DNA from: Rebecca billardiae RCC1528
Taxonomy: Eukaryota > Haptophyta
Direction of reading: 5' to 3'
Length of the DNA: 64,000 nucleotides
NCBI GenBank assembly: GCA_965240325.2
Contig: OZ251243.1
Location: 868,001-932,000 of the forward strand
Position numbers and translations under genes: made by a program. The notes beneath the pieces were generated by a model that searched no databases, was not told the DNA's origin, and saw nothing but the letters and a program-made list of their open reading frames with translations. Below, piece by piece: positions 40,035 to 49,450 of the stretch; within the stretch, counting starts at the first letter, position 1; every line of letters starts with the position of its first letter.

Positions 40035-41507
40035 ATGTCGGCGGATGGGGCGTGCACGCACGACATGCTCATCCGCGGGCTGTGCGTCGCGTGTGGCGAG
40101 GACCTCTCCTCCGAGCGCATCGACGACGACGGCGCGGCAGACCCGGACGGTCGCGCCAAGCTGGGCGGCTCCGGGCTCGACCACGTCGTGCCGGGCTTGC
40201 AGATGCGCAACAAGGGGAAGTACGTCGAGGACGACGTGCACCGTATGCGCCAGACGCGCCAGCTCTACCTCATACTCGACCTGGACGAGACGCTGATCCA
40301 CACCGTGCGCGGCGGCCCGCCGCCGCCGCACGCGCGCATGATGCAGGCCGCGCCGCCGCGCGCGCGCGCGGCGGCGCCGGCGGCGGCGCCCGCCGCCGAG
40401 GCGCCCGCCGCCGCCGAGGCCGGCGAGATCGCACCCGCCGAGGCCTCGCCCCCGGCGGCGCCGGACGACGAGCCCGATGGCCGCACCGTCAAGATGTTTG
40501 TCGCGGCGACCGGGCAGGTAGTGATGATGCGGCCGCACGCTCGGCAGTTCCTCAAGGCAATGTCGGCGCTGGCGCAGATCTCGCTGTACACGATGGGCTC
40601 AGAGGAGTACGCGCGCGCAATCCTCGCTGTCCTCGACCCGTCGCGCACCATCTTCCGAGGCGGGCTCTGCGCCTGGGGCGACGGCGTCACGCGCACTCGC
40701 AAGAACCTTGACAGGCTGGTCGCGCACCGTGAGATGAGTCTTGTCGTGGACGACACCGCGGAGGTGTGGTCGCACGACTGGCGCTCGCTGCTGCCCGTGC
40801 CGCGGTGGACGGGCGAGCCGACGGACGACGCGCTGCTCCACGTCGCCGAGCACGTGCGCCGCGTCCACGCCCGCGTGTACGGCGCTACGGCCGCGGCGGC
40901 GCCCGTCGCGCCGCCGGATGCGCGCGACGTGCTGGCAGCGGTTCGGCCGCAGTTCCTCGCTGGCTGCGTCTTCAGCTTCAGCGGGCTGTTCCCGAGGGGC
41001 ACCGCGCTCGACGAGCACGTCGTGTGCCGGCTGGTGCGCGCGTGCGGCGGCGAGGTCGAGGACGAGCTCTCCGCGCGCACCACGCACCTCATCTTCCGGC
41101 GCGAGCGCACGGAGAAAATCCAGCGCGCCATGCGCATGCGCGAACTGGCGGGCCGGCCTGCCGTGCTGTGGGAAGCGTGGCTGCTCGCGTGCCTCAGCCT
41201 GTGGCAGCTGCTGCCCGAGGGGCACATGGCGCACCGCGCAGACGGCGCGCCGAGGCCCGCGGGTGCCACCGCGAACGGCACGGACGGTGCGGCGCCCAGC
41301 CACCCGGCTGGTGCGGCGGCAGTCCCCGCGGCTGCCGGCGGCGCCGCCGCCAACGGGGCCGCCAACGCCTCACTCTCAGCCAGGCCTGACGTGGCGGCGG
41401 CCGTCGCGACGAGCAGCGGTGCGAAGCGGCCCCGCGCTGCAGCTGAGGATCAGGATGGGCGCGTCGATGACGACGTGACGGGCGCGCGAGTATCACTAGC
41501 TGAGTAG
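40035..41507 (+). CDS. FCP1-type RNA polymerase II CTD phosphatase
   Basis: One exon encodes 490 aa. The N-terminus CTHDMLIRGLCVACGEDL is the Cys-rich motif seen before the catalytic domain in FCP1 proteins. The catalytic DxDx(T/V) motif is YLILDLDETLIHT (D82, D84). MMRPHARQFLKAM and later SLVVDDTAEVW complete the FCPH phosphatase fold. A low-complexity Ala/Pro insert (about residues 93-150) interrupts it. A BRCT domain follows at about residues 310-400 (GCVFSFSGLFPRG, LWEAWLLACLSLW), the architecture of FCP1/CPL phosphatases that dephosphorylate the Pol II C-terminal repeats. The C-terminal tail is Ala-rich with a KRPR nuclear-type signal. Confidence 0.9.
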   Translation: MSADGACTHDMLIRGLCVACGEDLSSERIDDDGAADPDGRAKLGGSGLDHVVPGLQMRNKGKYVEDDVHRMRQTRQLYLILDLDETLIHTVRGGPPPPHARMMQAAPPRARAAAPAAAPAAEAPAAAEAGEIAPAEASPPAAPDDEPDGRTVKMFVAATGQVVMMRPHARQFLKAMSALAQISLYTMGSEEYARAILAVLDPSRTIFRGGLCAWGDGVTRTRKNLDRLVAHREMSLVVDDTAEVWSHDWRSLLPVPRWTGEPTDDALLHVAEHVRRVHARVYGATAAAAPVAPPDARDVLAAVRPQFLAGCVFSFSGLFPRGTALDEHVVCRLVRACGGEVEDELSARTTHLIFRRERTEKIQRAMRMRELAGRPAVLWEAWLLACLSLWQLLPEGHMAHRADGAPRPAGATANGTDGAAPSHPAGAAAVPAAAGGAAANGAANASLSARPDVAAAVATSSGAKRPRAAAEDQDGRVDDDVTGARVSLAE

Positions 41508-42149
41508 CTTCTGCTTATTATAATAGTTAAATAATTAATAATATTATAATATATATAGTACCATTATGGCAGACGAGCACGGGCCTCCGGCGCGGGCCGG
41601 GTTGCCACTCACTCACCCGTGTCCACCAGTCATCACCGCGTGACCCCTGACCGGTCGCGTGCACTGCCATTCGTCGCCAATAAGCTCACGCTGCTCTCGG
41701 ACGTGTGACACGTCATTGACGTTCGGTGCGACGACCGTCACCTTGCCGCGTGCGGACTCGGGCTCGGCGACTACTCTCATCAGTCTCGTCACTACTCGGA
41801 CTCGGTCTCGGAGTCGGACTACGCGGGACTCGGGACTCGGATCACACACATACTGCCGTCAGCCGTGGCACTGGCAGCCACTGCCACTGGACTCAGGACT
41901 GAGTGACTGAGCCACATCGCCTCTGAGCACGGCTCTCAGTCCGCGTCTCACGGACACGACGATTCAATCCTCGGTCAGTACCACTGTGCATGTTGTGACA
42001 CTGTGCCGCCGCTCAATGACGAAATGATCACTAGTACAGTAGCAGCTTTGAGACTGCGAGAGTAGTAGTACTGGGTCTGGTACTACTGTACTATCAGCCC
42101 GCTCCAGGCCTCGCCGAAATGTGATTCATCGAGGCCTCATTAGCCTGTA
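41508..42149. other. Intergenic region, low complexity
   Basis: An AT-only stretch (41515-41562) follows the stop codon. GACTCGG/CAGTC-rich cryptically repetitive sequence then runs to about 42080. No gene is seen. Confidence 0.5.
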
Positions 42150-42761
42150 TGGAGCGCTCGTTGGAACTTGGCGGGGCTTGGAAGTTGACACCGCATTTCC
42201 CAGCGAAGTGCCCCATCTCGGCGGGGCTGGCACGGTCGGCACACGCTCCTGAGCGCTCGCTTCGCGGTGCGGCAGGCCTTGGGCAGCCCAGACAGACATG
42301 CCGCGACCGAATTACCGGGCCATGCGCGCACCACACCCGCGCCACATGGCCTGCGCGCTGGACGACTGAGAGGCATCGCCGAACCACTGCATTCCACTGC
42401 CCCGCATGCACCCCAAGTCACCTTCAGAGGGCGTCGACGAGCGCAGAGCGGGTGCGTGGGAGTTCGACCAACTCGTGTACCTTCTTGCTAGCACCAGCGG
42501 CGAGGTCGCAAGCCGAACATTGACCAGCCGTGGAACTTGAGCTGGTCGGCAGCAAAACCACCGTTTAACCCGGATCAAGTTAGCAGCGTGCGAGGACGGA
42601 GGAGGAGGCGCGGTGCGCGTCCGCGGCTGGCGAGAGGCGTCCGGACCGTGCCGTTCTCGGCCGCGCCCGCGCGCTTCCCGCCGCCGCTGGCCCCGTGTAC
42701 GCCCGTCGTCGCCCTCGCCGCGCGGGCGCCAAACCGGCGTCAAGTTCCAACGAGCGCTCCA
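42150..42761. mobile_element. TA-flanked MITE (Tc1/mariner type)
   Basis: Terminal inverted repeats of 21 bp starting TGGAGCGCTCGTTGGAAC occur at 42150-42170 and 42741-42761. Both ends are flanked by TA (42148-42149 and 42762-42763). The 612-bp interior has no recognisable transposase. It lies directly upstream of dispersed block C. Confidence 0.75.
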
Positions 42762-42771
42762 TACTACTGTG

Positions 42772-42862
42772 ATCTCGCCTGCCTGAGCTGACAGCTGTTT
42801 TAAAATTCCCCTTTATAACGGGCTCCGGGTGATCAGGCTGGCGGCCGAAGCCTCCAGCCCTA
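42772..42862 (+). repeat. Dispersed block C, copy 2 (candidate promoter)
   Basis: This block is nearly identical to 15724-15821 and contains CTTTATAACGG at 42811-42821. The TATA-like element lies about 135 bp before the ATG at 42952, a plausible core-promoter position for the downstream gene. The predicted hairpin is at 42836-42859. Confidence 0.65.
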
Positions 42863-42951
42863 CCCTGGCCAGCCCCGTGCATATTCCTTTGCTGTGTGCG
42901 TCTCTTATTCTTAGTAAACTGTACGAACGTATATCTATTGGGTCGATCGTC

Positions 42952-45900
42952 ATGGCCGCTTGCAACACGGGCTCCCTCGCCGACGGTGGGCGGCGCCTGC
43001 CGCTGGTGCTACGCTCGTCCGTGCTTCTGCTCTACGCGACGGCGGCCGGGTGCGACGCGCCGAGGGCTGCCACGCCCGTGCGCGTGTGCGTGAGCCGCTC
43101 CGCGCCAGAGTTGGACTTTTTTTTCCGGCCGCACGACGAGGCGTCGCCCCTGCCATTGGCGCGGCAAGCGCGTGCCAGCGTGTTTGGCAGCGGCTCGGTC
43201 TCGTACGTCGCGCTCACCGACGCGCGCCGGCGACGCGGGCCTCGCGGCGAGGGCGACGCGTGCGACGTCGTGCTGCGATTCAGGAGCGGCGCCGGCGGCG
43301 ACGGCGCCGATGCCGCCACCGACGTCCCGCGCAGCTGGCGGGCGCGCACCGTGACTGTGCACGGGCCGGGGCGACGGGCGGGCACCCTGCGCGCAGCCAC
43401 CGATGCGTGCGACGTGCACGAGGCGCGAGCGACGCTCCGCTGGCCCTCGGCACTCGCGCCCCCGGCGGCCGGCCGGAACACCACTGCACGGCCCCGCCGG
43501 TGGCGGCGGCAGCGGCAGCTGCAGGGCGAGCGGAGTGATCAGACCGCAACTGGCATGCAGCAGGCCCCGTCACAGACACGGGCACGGGCGCGCAAGACGG
43601 AGAAGAAGCGCCCGTTCGTCGCGCGCTGCGTGAGCGCCGAGGGCGAGGAGCTCAAGGGCCCGTGGCTCTGCCCGACGCTGCCGCCGAGCGCCGACCGCAG
43701 CCAGCCCCCAGTCCCCATTCCTCTCGGCCCAGCCGGGTCCGGGCCGCGGCCGCTCGGTGCGGCAGACGCCATCGCCCTCTCGCCCGCCGAGCGGCGCTGC
43801 GTGTTCGTCGTGGCCCCGCTCGGCGCTGCGCACGCCGGCTCGGGCGGCGAGAGCGCGCGCGCCGCCGAGATTGCGGCCGAGATTGCGACGAGCCGGGCGG
43901 AGCAGCTCGCAGCCGAGATCGCGCGCGGTGGTTTGCTGGGCTGCGAGCAGTCAGCGCCGCGGCGGCGGCGACCACGGTCGGAGCCCGGCGGTGGGCGGCG
44001 TGCACCGGCCGGCGCGCCGCCAAGGCAGCTTCCGGGCTGCGAGCGCGCGGACGCGGATCTGCTCGCCGCGCGCAGCCCGCAGCGCGCGGACGCGCGCGCG
44101 TGCAGCATTGCTCAGGCTGCCTTCACCGTCCTGGACGTGTCCGCGCGGTCGCAGCCGGCGAGCGAGCCATCGGGCACACCGAGGCGACGCTCCCGCCACG
44201 CCGACGCCGCCGACGCTGCCGCGGATGACGTGGAGCCGGTGATCTGGGCAGCGGCTGAGGCGGCCTCGCTCCTCGTACTGATCACGGGCAACGACGACGA
44301 GCACGCAGACGCAGACGACGGCGCGCGCGCGTCGGCCACGTCACTCCGTGCCGTCAGGAGTGCGCGGCCGGACGGCAGTTCGCCCGCAGCGTCAGGCGCG
44401 ACGACGAGCGCGGCCGAGCGGCGCGCGCGCGGTAGCCGCGGCTCGGCGGCGGCGCGCGTGGCCTCCTGCGTCGCGCAGCCCCTCAATGCGTCGCACCCGC
44501 TGCCGCTGCTGCGCGTGCCCACGGCAGCCGCGGCGCGCGCGGCCATGCGCGAGCTGCTGCTCAGCCCAGACGTGGCGCGCGCGCGCGCGCACGCGGCGCG
44601 GGGATGGTACAACTCGCAGCTGTCGGAGGTGGCCTCGCGCGCCGAGCCGCTCTTGCGGTGGGCGGCGGAGCAGCCGGCGTGCACCGTGGCGACCCCGGCG
44701 TCGGACAGCCCCCGCCCCGCGCGCTCGGCGGCGGATGCGAGCGCGGCGACCGCACGCGATGCTTGGCCAGTGGCGGGCAGCGCCGTCCCCGCCGTGACTC
44801 TGGTCGAGGGCTCGAGCGCATGCGCCGACGGGCTGCAGTGGGACGCGCGCTCGCTCGCGGCGCGGCGCGCGCTGCTCCGCCGCGCGGCATCGGGCGGCCC
44901 CAACCTGCTCCCGAAGGCGCGCGCCACGGTGATCGGGATTGGCCACGGCACGACCGGAACGCGCGCGCTGCAGTCGGGCATGTGCTCTGCGGAGGTGACT
45001 GCGCTGCACTGGGGCTCGCACTGCGGGCGGTTCAGCGTGGGGGCGAACGCGGCGAACGCGAAGCTCTCGAAGCTGTGGAAGACGCTCATCCAGTGCGTGC
45101 ACTGCGCGGAGGAGACGCCTGCCACGCATGCGTTTGACCACTCGCCGTGGATGGACCCAACTCGGCTGCGCCAATGTGTCACGCTGCAGCGCAACGCCGA
45201 ATGCGCGGCGGCGCCGTGGTACGAGCGAGCGCAATCGGCGCTCAAGGAGCTGCTGGCCGCGGCCGCGAAGGAGGGCGAGTACGGCCTCGTGCTCGGGGAC
45301 AGCCCGTTCCCGCAGCTCGTGCCCGAGATCCTGCGGCTCGCGCCCGACTCCCTCTTCGTACACACGCTGCGCGCGCGCGAGCCGTGGGCGCAGAAGCGCG
45401 CGCGCCTGCACTCTAACGAGGTGATATGCCGCGACGCGCCGCGCGGCTCCGCGGCCGCGGGCGGCGCGGGTGTTGCGGGCGCGGAGGAGCCGCGGGCGCG
45501 CGGCGAGAGCGCGAGCCTCTTCATTGGCGAGTGCGTGCGCGCGCTGCCGCCGGGGGCACACCTCGCCGACGCGGTGGGCGTGGCCACGAGGCAGGTGCAT
45601 GGGGCGCTGCTCGAGGCCGCGCTTGGCCACGCCGAGCTGGGACACGCATTCGCCGAGTTCAACACGGCGGTGCAGGCGCTGATGGCGCGCACGGCGGAGG
45701 AGCGCGGCGGCGTGCGGTACTGGCAGCTCTGCCCGTTTGACGAGACCTCTCTGATCCCGCACGGCTTTTGGAACCGCGAGCGCGCGCTCCCGCCGCCGAT
45801 CGCGCTGGGCAACAGCTCGGCTGAGCACGCGCAGCAGCTGAGTGTGTATGACGGCGGCTGTTCCTACGAGCGCACGGTGGCGGAGATGAGCGGGCGCATG

Positions 45901-46041
45901 GGGAGACTGAGCGTGGATCCGCGGAGCATCGGCGCCCGGCCAGTGCCGCCGCCGCTGCCGCAGTCGCGCGCGCCGAGCCCCCCGCCGAAGACGCGTCGGC
46001 CTCGCCGGAAATCCGGTGGCATCGGCCGCGCACCAAGCTGA
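42952..46041 (+). CDS. Large secreted sulfotransferase-like protein
   Basis: One exon encodes 1029 aa from the ATG at 42952, which precedes a signal peptide or anchor (LPLVLRSSVLLLYATAAGC). An in-frame start further upstream lies inside the dispersed promoter-like block and was not used. The C-terminal ~330 residues look like a divergent P-loop sulfotransferase: TVIGIGHGTTGTRALQSG at about residue 660 resembles the PAPS-binding loop and DSLFVHTLRAREPWAQKRAR the 3'-phosphate motif. The N-terminal ~600 residues are Ala/Arg-rich with no domain I recognise; a stretch (PLPLLRVPTAAAARAAMREL) resembles glycosyltransferase tails only vaguely. The basic C-terminal tail is Pro/Arg-rich. Confidence 0.6.
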   Translation: MAACNTGSLADGGRRLPLVLRSSVLLLYATAAGCDAPRAATPVRVCVSRSAPELDFFFRPHDEASPLPLARQARASVFGSGSVSYVALTDARRRRGPRGEGDACDVVLRFRSGAGGDGADAATDVPRSWRARTVTVHGPGRRAGTLRAATDACDVHEARATLRWPSALAPPAAGRNTTARPRRWRRQRQLQGERSDQTATGMQQAPSQTRARARKTEKKRPFVARCVSAEGEELKGPWLCPTLPPSADRSQPPVPIPLGPAGSGPRPLGAADAIALSPAERRCVFVVAPLGAAHAGSGGESARAAEIAAEIATSRAEQLAAEIARGGLLGCEQSAPRRRRPRSEPGGGRRAPAGAPPRQLPGCERADADLLAARSPQRADARACSIAQAAFTVLDVSARSQPASEPSGTPRRRSRHADAADAAADDVEPVIWAAAEAASLLVLITGNDDEHADADDGARASATSLRAVRSARPDGSSPAASGATTSAAERRARGSRGSAAARVASCVAQPLNASHPLPLLRVPTAAAARAAMRELLLSPDVARARAHAARGWYNSQLSEVASRAEPLLRWAAEQPACTVATPASDSPRPARSAADASAATARDAWPVAGSAVPAVTLVEGSSACADGLQWDARSLAARRALLRRAASGGPNLLPKARATVIGIGHGTTGTRALQSGMCSAEVTALHWGSHCGRFSVGANAANAKLSKLWKTLIQCVHCAEETPATHAFDHSPWMDPTRLRQCVTLQRNAECAAAPWYERAQSALKELLAAAAKEGEYGLVLGDSPFPQLVPEILRLAPDSLFVHTLRAREPWAQKRARLHSNEVICRDAPRGSAAAGGAGVAGAEEPRARGESASLFIGECVRALPPGAHLADAVGVATRQVHGALLEAALGHAELGHAFAEFNTAVQALMARTAEERGGVRYWQLCPFDETSLIPHGFWNRERALPPPIALGNSSAEHAQQLSVYDGGCSYERTVAEMSGRMGRLSVDPRSIGARPVPPPLPQSRAPSPPPKTRRPRRKSGGIGRAPS

Positions 46042-46390
46042 AGCTGCTGGCCCGGCAGCTTCTGACTGAGACCGAGTGAAGGCGGCGACGCGCGGCGGCC
46101 ACTGGCCAGCAGCAGCGCTCTGCGCTGGCGAGCGCCGCGCGCCCGGGGCGGCAGCAGCAGCGCTGGCAATAAGCCGCCGCGTGGCACTCAGCCTGAGCCG
46201 GAACGACCGGGCTGAAATTCGATAGCACGACTAGGCGCACTATGACTAGCGGACTCATCAGAGCCAACTGCGAGTCAGCCGAGTGCGACTCGGTCTGTCG
46301 GACTCGGGCCGTCCGACTCGCCACTCGGGCACCGTTGACCGTAATCCGTAATCCGTATGACTGAATTGACTGATGACGACGATGTCGATG
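46042..46390. other. Intergenic region
   Basis: No gene is visible in 349 bp after the sulfotransferase-like gene. GACTCGG/CGGACTC low-complexity sequence occupies 46250-46330. Confidence 0.45.
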
Positions 46391-46483
46391 ATATATGATC
46401 GGCTACGCCGATCTTCGGGTAGTGAACAACGAAGTTGATGGCGCACGGCCCTGGTAGCCGTAGTTGTCGCGTTCTTCACCGAA

Positions 46484-47213
46484 TCACTGTGAATTTATCA
46501 CTACGATGCGCGCGCCCGGCGCCGTCGCCGTGCAGGAGGCGCGGGCGCGAGTAATCCGGACTCGATCGACGGCCTCGGGGGGCTGGGCCGTGTCGAACTC
46601 GACGCGCAGCAGCCGCAGCGCCTCCGCCCGGTGCGCTTCGGGCAGCCCTGCTGTGGCCGCGCGCAGCGCTGAGGAGATCGCGCTCGGCAGCCCGTCCGTC
46701 AGCCTCGCACAGCCTCGCGCGCCGGCGGGATCGGCGCAGCGTCGGACAAGCTCGCGCAGCTCGTCGTCGGCGTCGGCGGGGAAGAGCGTCGCGAGCAGCC
46801 GCGGCTCGAGCCTGTCTACGATGTCCCGCAGCCGCAGCAGCCGCTCCTTGCACGCCCTCGGCGTCTTCCCCTCGAATGCGGGCCACGCGCGCTGCGAGGT
46901 CGCGTGCAGCAGCGCATACTGCGACTGCAGCAGGCCAATGTCCCGCGGCTCGAGCCTGTCTACGATGTCCCGCAGCCGCAGCAGCCGCTCCTTGCACGCC
47001 CTCGGCGTCTTCCCCTCGAATGCGGGCCACGCGCGCTGCGAGGTCGCGTGCAGCACGTGCGCCGATACTGCGACTGCAGCAGGCCAATGTCCCGTGATCG
47101 ATCGTCCACGACGAGTCGTTCTGCGTGTAGAAGCGCAGGACGCGCTGGTCGTGCATGGTGCGCAGCGCGGTGTGCAAGCGCGCGAACGCGCGCTCGGGCG
47201 AGTCCTCCAGCAA
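46484..47213 (-). pseudogene. SANT/Myb-like gene remnant with tandem duplication
   Basis: Minus-strand coding pieces include SPERAFARLHTALRTMHDQR, FYTQNDSSWTIDH, then RAWPAFEGKTPRACKERLLR and a C-terminal helical region to a stop at 46484. The Trp...GKTPRACKERL pattern resembles the recognition helix of SANT/Myb-like domains. A 144-bp segment carrying this motif is duplicated in tandem (46801-46944 and 46945-47093). The second unit differs by a 5-bp indel that breaks the frame, and a further frame change precedes it. I treat it as a decayed or captured gene; an unusual intron arrangement cannot be excluded. Confidence 0.45.
46801..47093. repeat. Tandem duplication, 144-bp unit
   Basis: GCGGCTCGAGCCTGTCTACG starts at 46801 and again at 46945, and the units are almost identical to their ends (GGCCAATGTCCCG). 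The units differ mainly by GCAGCAGCGCATA versus GCAGCACGTGCGCCGATA. Confidence 0.85.
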
Positions 47214-47737
47214 GAGCTCGTCCTGCGGCTCGGTGCCCGGCTGCCGCTCTCCCTGCCTGCGCGCCGCCGCACGCCGCGCGGACAGACAGCGTCGCCATCA
47301 CAGCCGGTGGGTAACGAGGCTGAGCAGTGGTAGCCAGGCGAAGCATCGTCGCGGGCGAAGCTGCGCTGGGTGATGCAGCTCGGGTCGGTGGGCAAGTCGC
47401 ACCCCGCCGTCGGTCGCCTCCACGCCCCAGGCTCGCTCGAGGTCGAGTCACCTGCGCGGCGCGGCAGTCCGATGGCCGTGTTCGTGAACGTACTTCGTCG
47501 GCGGGCGCCGACGCCGCGGGCCGGGCGGGGTGTACACTTTGGGCCGAAGACGCATGGCAGGGCGGGGCGCGTGGGGTGAGCGAGGCACGAATGCGATGCC
47601 GACGGCTGTTGGGACCCGCCGCAGCTGCAGTGCGCGCACCTGCGCTGAGTCGCGCGCACCGGCACGCAAAACGAGAGCCTTTTCGGCTTTGAGCCTCCGA
47701 TCGCCCTCGGTCGCTCGGCGTGTGCCGGGGCCGCCAA

Positions 47738-48637
47738 ATAACGCTTACGGGTAAGATTCCCTCATTTGGTCATATCACTTAGTCGGCCACGCCCGCACGG
47801 GCGCATATATTCTGGTCGAAGCGAACCGCCGTTTTTGTAAGTTTGTATAATTATAAGTTAATCTCATAAATGGTACGGCGAAACGGTGCGAAAACGCGTG
47901 CCTAGGCGTTTTTGATTAGGCGAAGATCTGGCAGGGTTCATTTCGCGGGTACCAATAGACAAACGAGCCGCGATGACGAACGTCGTGCCATAATACGTTG
48001 ATACTGAAACGTTGTTTTTGCTGAAGTGTGGTTCTCTTCAGAGGAGAAGGATAATAGGAGACGATACTTTACTCTTTGAATTGGAATCAGCAAACCAAAA
48101 GTGTATATCAGCAGGAGAATCACGAACGGCCCACCATAATTATCAGAAAGATGCAGACGCGCCTTTGTCCTATTCGAGTTCGATTTCTTCTATTACTTAC
48201 TATCCAAGGATTAAGGAGCAGTACAAACGCAATCATGAGCAGCGATATCGAGTCAAATGCGGATTTCACACCTAAATCCACCTACAAAAATCCCCCAAAT
48301 CCTGCGCGCATCCTCTTTTTTGATTTTGCGGAGCACGTGCGCCGCCCCCCCCGGCTTTCGCTCACGCTCAGACCTTTCGGGGGGGCCGTGCGCCATGATA
48401 TATGAGGATTGATGACGAATCGTCGTGAGGCTACGCTGCGGGCTGAGAGCCGTGCTGAGAGGCGATGTGGCTCAGTGGCTGCCACGGCAGTGACCAGTCC
48501 GCAGTCGCACCGAACGTGAGCTTGGCGGTGCACGCGACGTTATACCACTGTGAGTGACCCGCCCACCCCGGCGACTGGCGAGGGCCCTGCCGGCCTGCGT
48601 GAAAGTGCTGTGCTCTATCTGGACAGGCGATTCCTAA
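47738..48637. other. Gene-free AT-richer region
   Basis: Apart from end A of the cargo element (48222-48396) I see no gene or conserved feature. Composition is clearly more AT-rich (47820-48290) than the surrounding coding DNA. Confidence 0.45.
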
Positions 48638-49159
48638 CTACTCGAGCGTGATGAGCGGCTTCAAGCGCTCGCCCTTCTTGATCGGAGCCTTGCCCTGCGA
48701 CTGCGCCACGCGCTTGGCGGATCCGTCCTTCGCCATGACGTCCAGCGTGGCGAGGATGTAGACGTCGTCGCCGAGTGTGTTCTCTACGTTGACGCCCTCG
48801 TTCAGCTCGGCTGTGGTGATGGTGAAGGGCGACGGGAAGGCGCTCGCCTTCGCCTCGATCGTTTTGGTCGCGACAATGCCCTTCCCGATGCGCCGAGCGA
48901 TGATCTCGACCTTAACAGGCCGATCTTCCAGCACCTTGCCCAGCTCGCCGAGCGTGATCTGCCCCTCCACGACCACAGCGTCGGCAGCCGCGCGAGCTGG
49001 GAGCTGCACGGCCGGCAAGAGCACGAGGGCACTCGCGCGCAGCGCGTCTCGGCGCACGAGCCCGCGCGCGTGTGGTTGGCTGGGCCCGAGCGCTAGGCTC
49101 GTCGCGCGCAGCGGCAGGGCCGCCGCCGCGAGTGCGACAGCAAGAGTTGTGCGCAGCAT
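48638..49159 (-). CDS. Thylakoid-lumen protein of unknown function
   Basis: One exon encodes 173 aa. The leader is tripartite: a signal peptide (MLRTTLAVALAAAALPLRA), a linker, then a twin-arginine motif and hydrophobic core (LVRRDALRASALVLLPAVQL) ending PARAAADA. This is the pattern for Tat export into the lumen of a complex plastid. The mature ~110 residues (ITLGELGKVLEDRPVKVEII, then TIEAKASAFPSPFTITTAEL) look like a compact all-beta domain. I do not recognise the family. Resemblance to the beta-sandwich of cytochrome c biogenesis proteins is weak. Confidence 0.7.
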   Translation of the reverse strand: MLRTTLAVALAAAALPLRATSLALGPSQPHARGLVRRDALRASALVLLPAVQLPARAAADAVVVEGQITLGELGKVLEDRPVKVEIIARRIGKGIVATKTIEAKASAFPSPFTITTAELNEGVNVENTLGDDVYILATLDVMAKDGSAKRVAQSQGKAPIKKGERLKPLITLE

Positions 49160-49450
49160 GCTGGGACGCCGCCTCGCTTGGAGAGTCGGCCGGGTAAAAT
49201 GTCACTCGTAATTATGGCATCGCCGCCATCGTGCGATCATCATCATCCATATCACATCGACACTGTCACTGCATGTCTGTGACACTGACAGACTCGTCGC
49301 ATACCAGGTCTGACTATACATGCGACGAGTCTGTCACAGCATGACAGTGTCGATCCCGGCGGCGCCCCCGGGCGGCGCTGATCCTGTGATCCATGATTCA
49401 GCCCGGCGTCTACATCATAGAAGCCCCTCGGCCACTCGGCGCAGGGGCCC
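49160..49450. other. Intergenic region with a large hairpin
   Basis: These 291 bp between two minus-strand genes are dominated by the inverted repeat at 49256-49354. GAT/CAT-rich sequence precedes it. Confidence 0.5.
49256..49354. repeat. Nested inverted repeat (~99 bp hairpin)
   Basis: Outer arms ATCGACACTGTCA (49256-49268) and 49342-49354 are perfect complements, as are inner arms TGACAGACTCGTCGCAT (49286-49302) and 49320-49336. The spacers between outer and inner arms are unequal. It could be a small foldback element or a structured transcript end. Confidence 0.65.

Larger units (their letters stand above)
46391..48396 (-). mobile_element. Putative cargo element, copy 2 (inverted)
   Basis: End B (46391-46452) and end A (48222-48396) are inverted relative to 15873-17718 and hold the same order. 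The motif ATGGCGCACGGCC and its inverse occur at both boundaries (about 46438-46450 and 48384-48396). The interior carries a different gene remnant from copy 1. TCATATATCAT occurs at both outer ends of this copy, but part of it belongs to module B in the other copy too, so it is not firm evidence of a target duplication. Confidence 0.5.

Noticed and set aside
42829-42951. An in-frame upstream start for the 1,029-aa protein.
   Set aside because: It lies inside dispersed block C, which has a TATA-like element and is found elsewhere without this gene; the ATG at 42952 directly precedes a signal peptide.
48301-48396. End A as a structural RNA gene, because of the C-run/G-run hairpin and strong conservation.
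   Set aside because: Conservation is between repeat copies only, I recognise no snRNA or rRNA motif, and no Pol III signals are evident.
46391-48405. TCATATATCAT at both outer ends of cargo element copy 2 as a target-site duplication.
   Set aside because: GATCATATAT is also part of end B in copy 1, so the match is at least partly intrinsic to the element and AT-rich by chance.
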